From contig JAHRHY010000018.1 of NCBI GenBank assembly GCA_019671135.1, positions 930,001 to 994,000 of the forward strand: a DNA stretch of 64,000 nt, read 5' to 3'. The notes under the pieces were generated by a model. The model saw only the letters and a program-made list of their open reading frames with translations. It was not told the origin of the DNA and did no database searches. Positions 63,485 through 64,000 of the stretch are shown here, piece after piece. Position 1 is the first letter of the stretch. Every line of letters starts with the position of its first letter. The DNA comes from Linnemannia hyalina (Eukaryota; Mortierellomycota; Mortierellomycetes; Mortierellales; Mortierellaceae). The translations under genes and the position numbers were made by a program.

Positions 63485-64000
63485 GAAAATAAAAAGGAGC
63501 GGCAATTTTCGAGCTAAGAGCTCTGCGCCTAATTGTTAATATACCGCCAGACCTATACCTTTTAGTGCGCATCCGATATCGCAGAGTACCAAAAGTACCA
63601 AACCACACAATTGTAATAACTGAGGCTGAAAGAAGGAAAGAAGAGTAATCGGGGGTTGGACCCTTATTCCTACACCTTGTACAAAAATCTCGCCGTTAGC
63701 AAAATGAGTCTCTCTTCTGTGAGGAAATGGATCACCAAATTGATTGTTCAGAAAAATGTGTCTCTTTCCAAGAACCAGACACTTCTTTGATCTTTATATA
63801 GTTCGAATTTTGACAGAACCGTCAACATATACAGTACCGGTAGTTGTGCGGGAATGACATCGCCTTTTTTTTTCGGAACCTTCTTTTCTCTTTATCGATG
63901 GATGCCATCGCTCCTTGGACAGTCCGATCCATGTCTAGGTTCACCGTACCCTTTGACGGACATAAACGAGAGATAGGGTTAAATTTTCAAGCCCAATTAA

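Larger units (their letters stand above)
63080..64000. other. 3' flank and unannotated right end of the window
   Basis: No supported gene. Contains the polyadenylation signal candidate, a perfect 10-bp-stem hairpin (63455-63484) and C/T-rich tracts. Sequence after 63500 looks different in texture from the leaders and introns elsewhere and may include a transposon fragment, but I cannot show it. Confidence 0.4.

Noticed and set aside
63500..64000. Possible transposon fragment at the right edge
   Set aside because: The texture differs from the flanks, but I found no inverted ends, target duplication or coding remnant to support it.

Overview
The window reads as nuclear DNA of a filamentous, early-diverging fungus. 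An intron-rich Mucoromycota/Mortierellomycota-type genome (Mortierella-like) fits best, but that taxon is inference. The reasons are many short GT-AG introns (mostly 80-250 bp), pyrimidine-rich 5' leaders, Asn/Gln/Met-rich low-complexity proteins coded by CAA and AAC runs, and fungus-typical genes (MGM1, SLA1, SNF4, KCH1, mS41/FYV4, ERV25). I see no rRNA genes, no intact tRNA, no CRISPR and no complete transposon. Exon-intron models were built by hand from protein continuity, splice sites and codon phase. Every internal junction was checked for phase; start codons and UTRs are less certain.

Layout. 0-10 kb: a possible minus-strand first exon at the edge, then on the plus strand a glycerate kinase-like P-loop kinase, glyoxalase II (GLO2) with a mitochondrial leader, the dynamin MGM1/OPA1 and the exosome subunit MTR3. 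10-14.2 kb (minus): the AMPK gamma subunit SNF4 and a WKF-domain protein (C7orf50-like). 15-25.5 kb (plus): two endocytic coat genes side by side, SLA1 and an epsin, separated by a 385-bp foldback element with 66-bp inverted ends, a possible TACA target duplication and a tRNA-Ser-like 5' half in each arm. 25.8-28 kb: PRMT3. 28.2-30.9 kb (minus): LSG1. 31.3-36.6 kb (plus): MCM5 and a VIP36/LMAN2-type cargo lectin. 37-41.4 kb (minus): RNR2 and a RING protein. 41.4-45.4 kb: a gene-poor stretch. 45.4-48.6 kb (plus): a CENP-B/pogo-type DNA-binding protein with no DDE domain and a polyQ tail. 49.6-53.7 kb (minus): a KCH1-type potassium channel with a very long tail and 40 Gln. 55 kb (minus): the small three-exon gene for mS41. 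55.9-59.8 kb (plus): a TPR protein with a 24-nt microexon, then ERV25. 61-63.1 kb (plus): an unrecognised protein with a PD-(D/E)XK-like motif.

Most genes are conserved single-copy housekeeping genes with no operon-like organisation. Links across the window are: the SLA1-epsin pair, which share Q-x-T-G repeats; MCM5 and RNR2, both S-phase genes with an ACGCGT box upstream; and mitochondrial functions in GLO2, MGM1 and mS41. The most unusual items are the foldback element with tRNA-like arms, the transposase-derived CENP-B-like protein, and the PD-(D/E)XK-like orphan.
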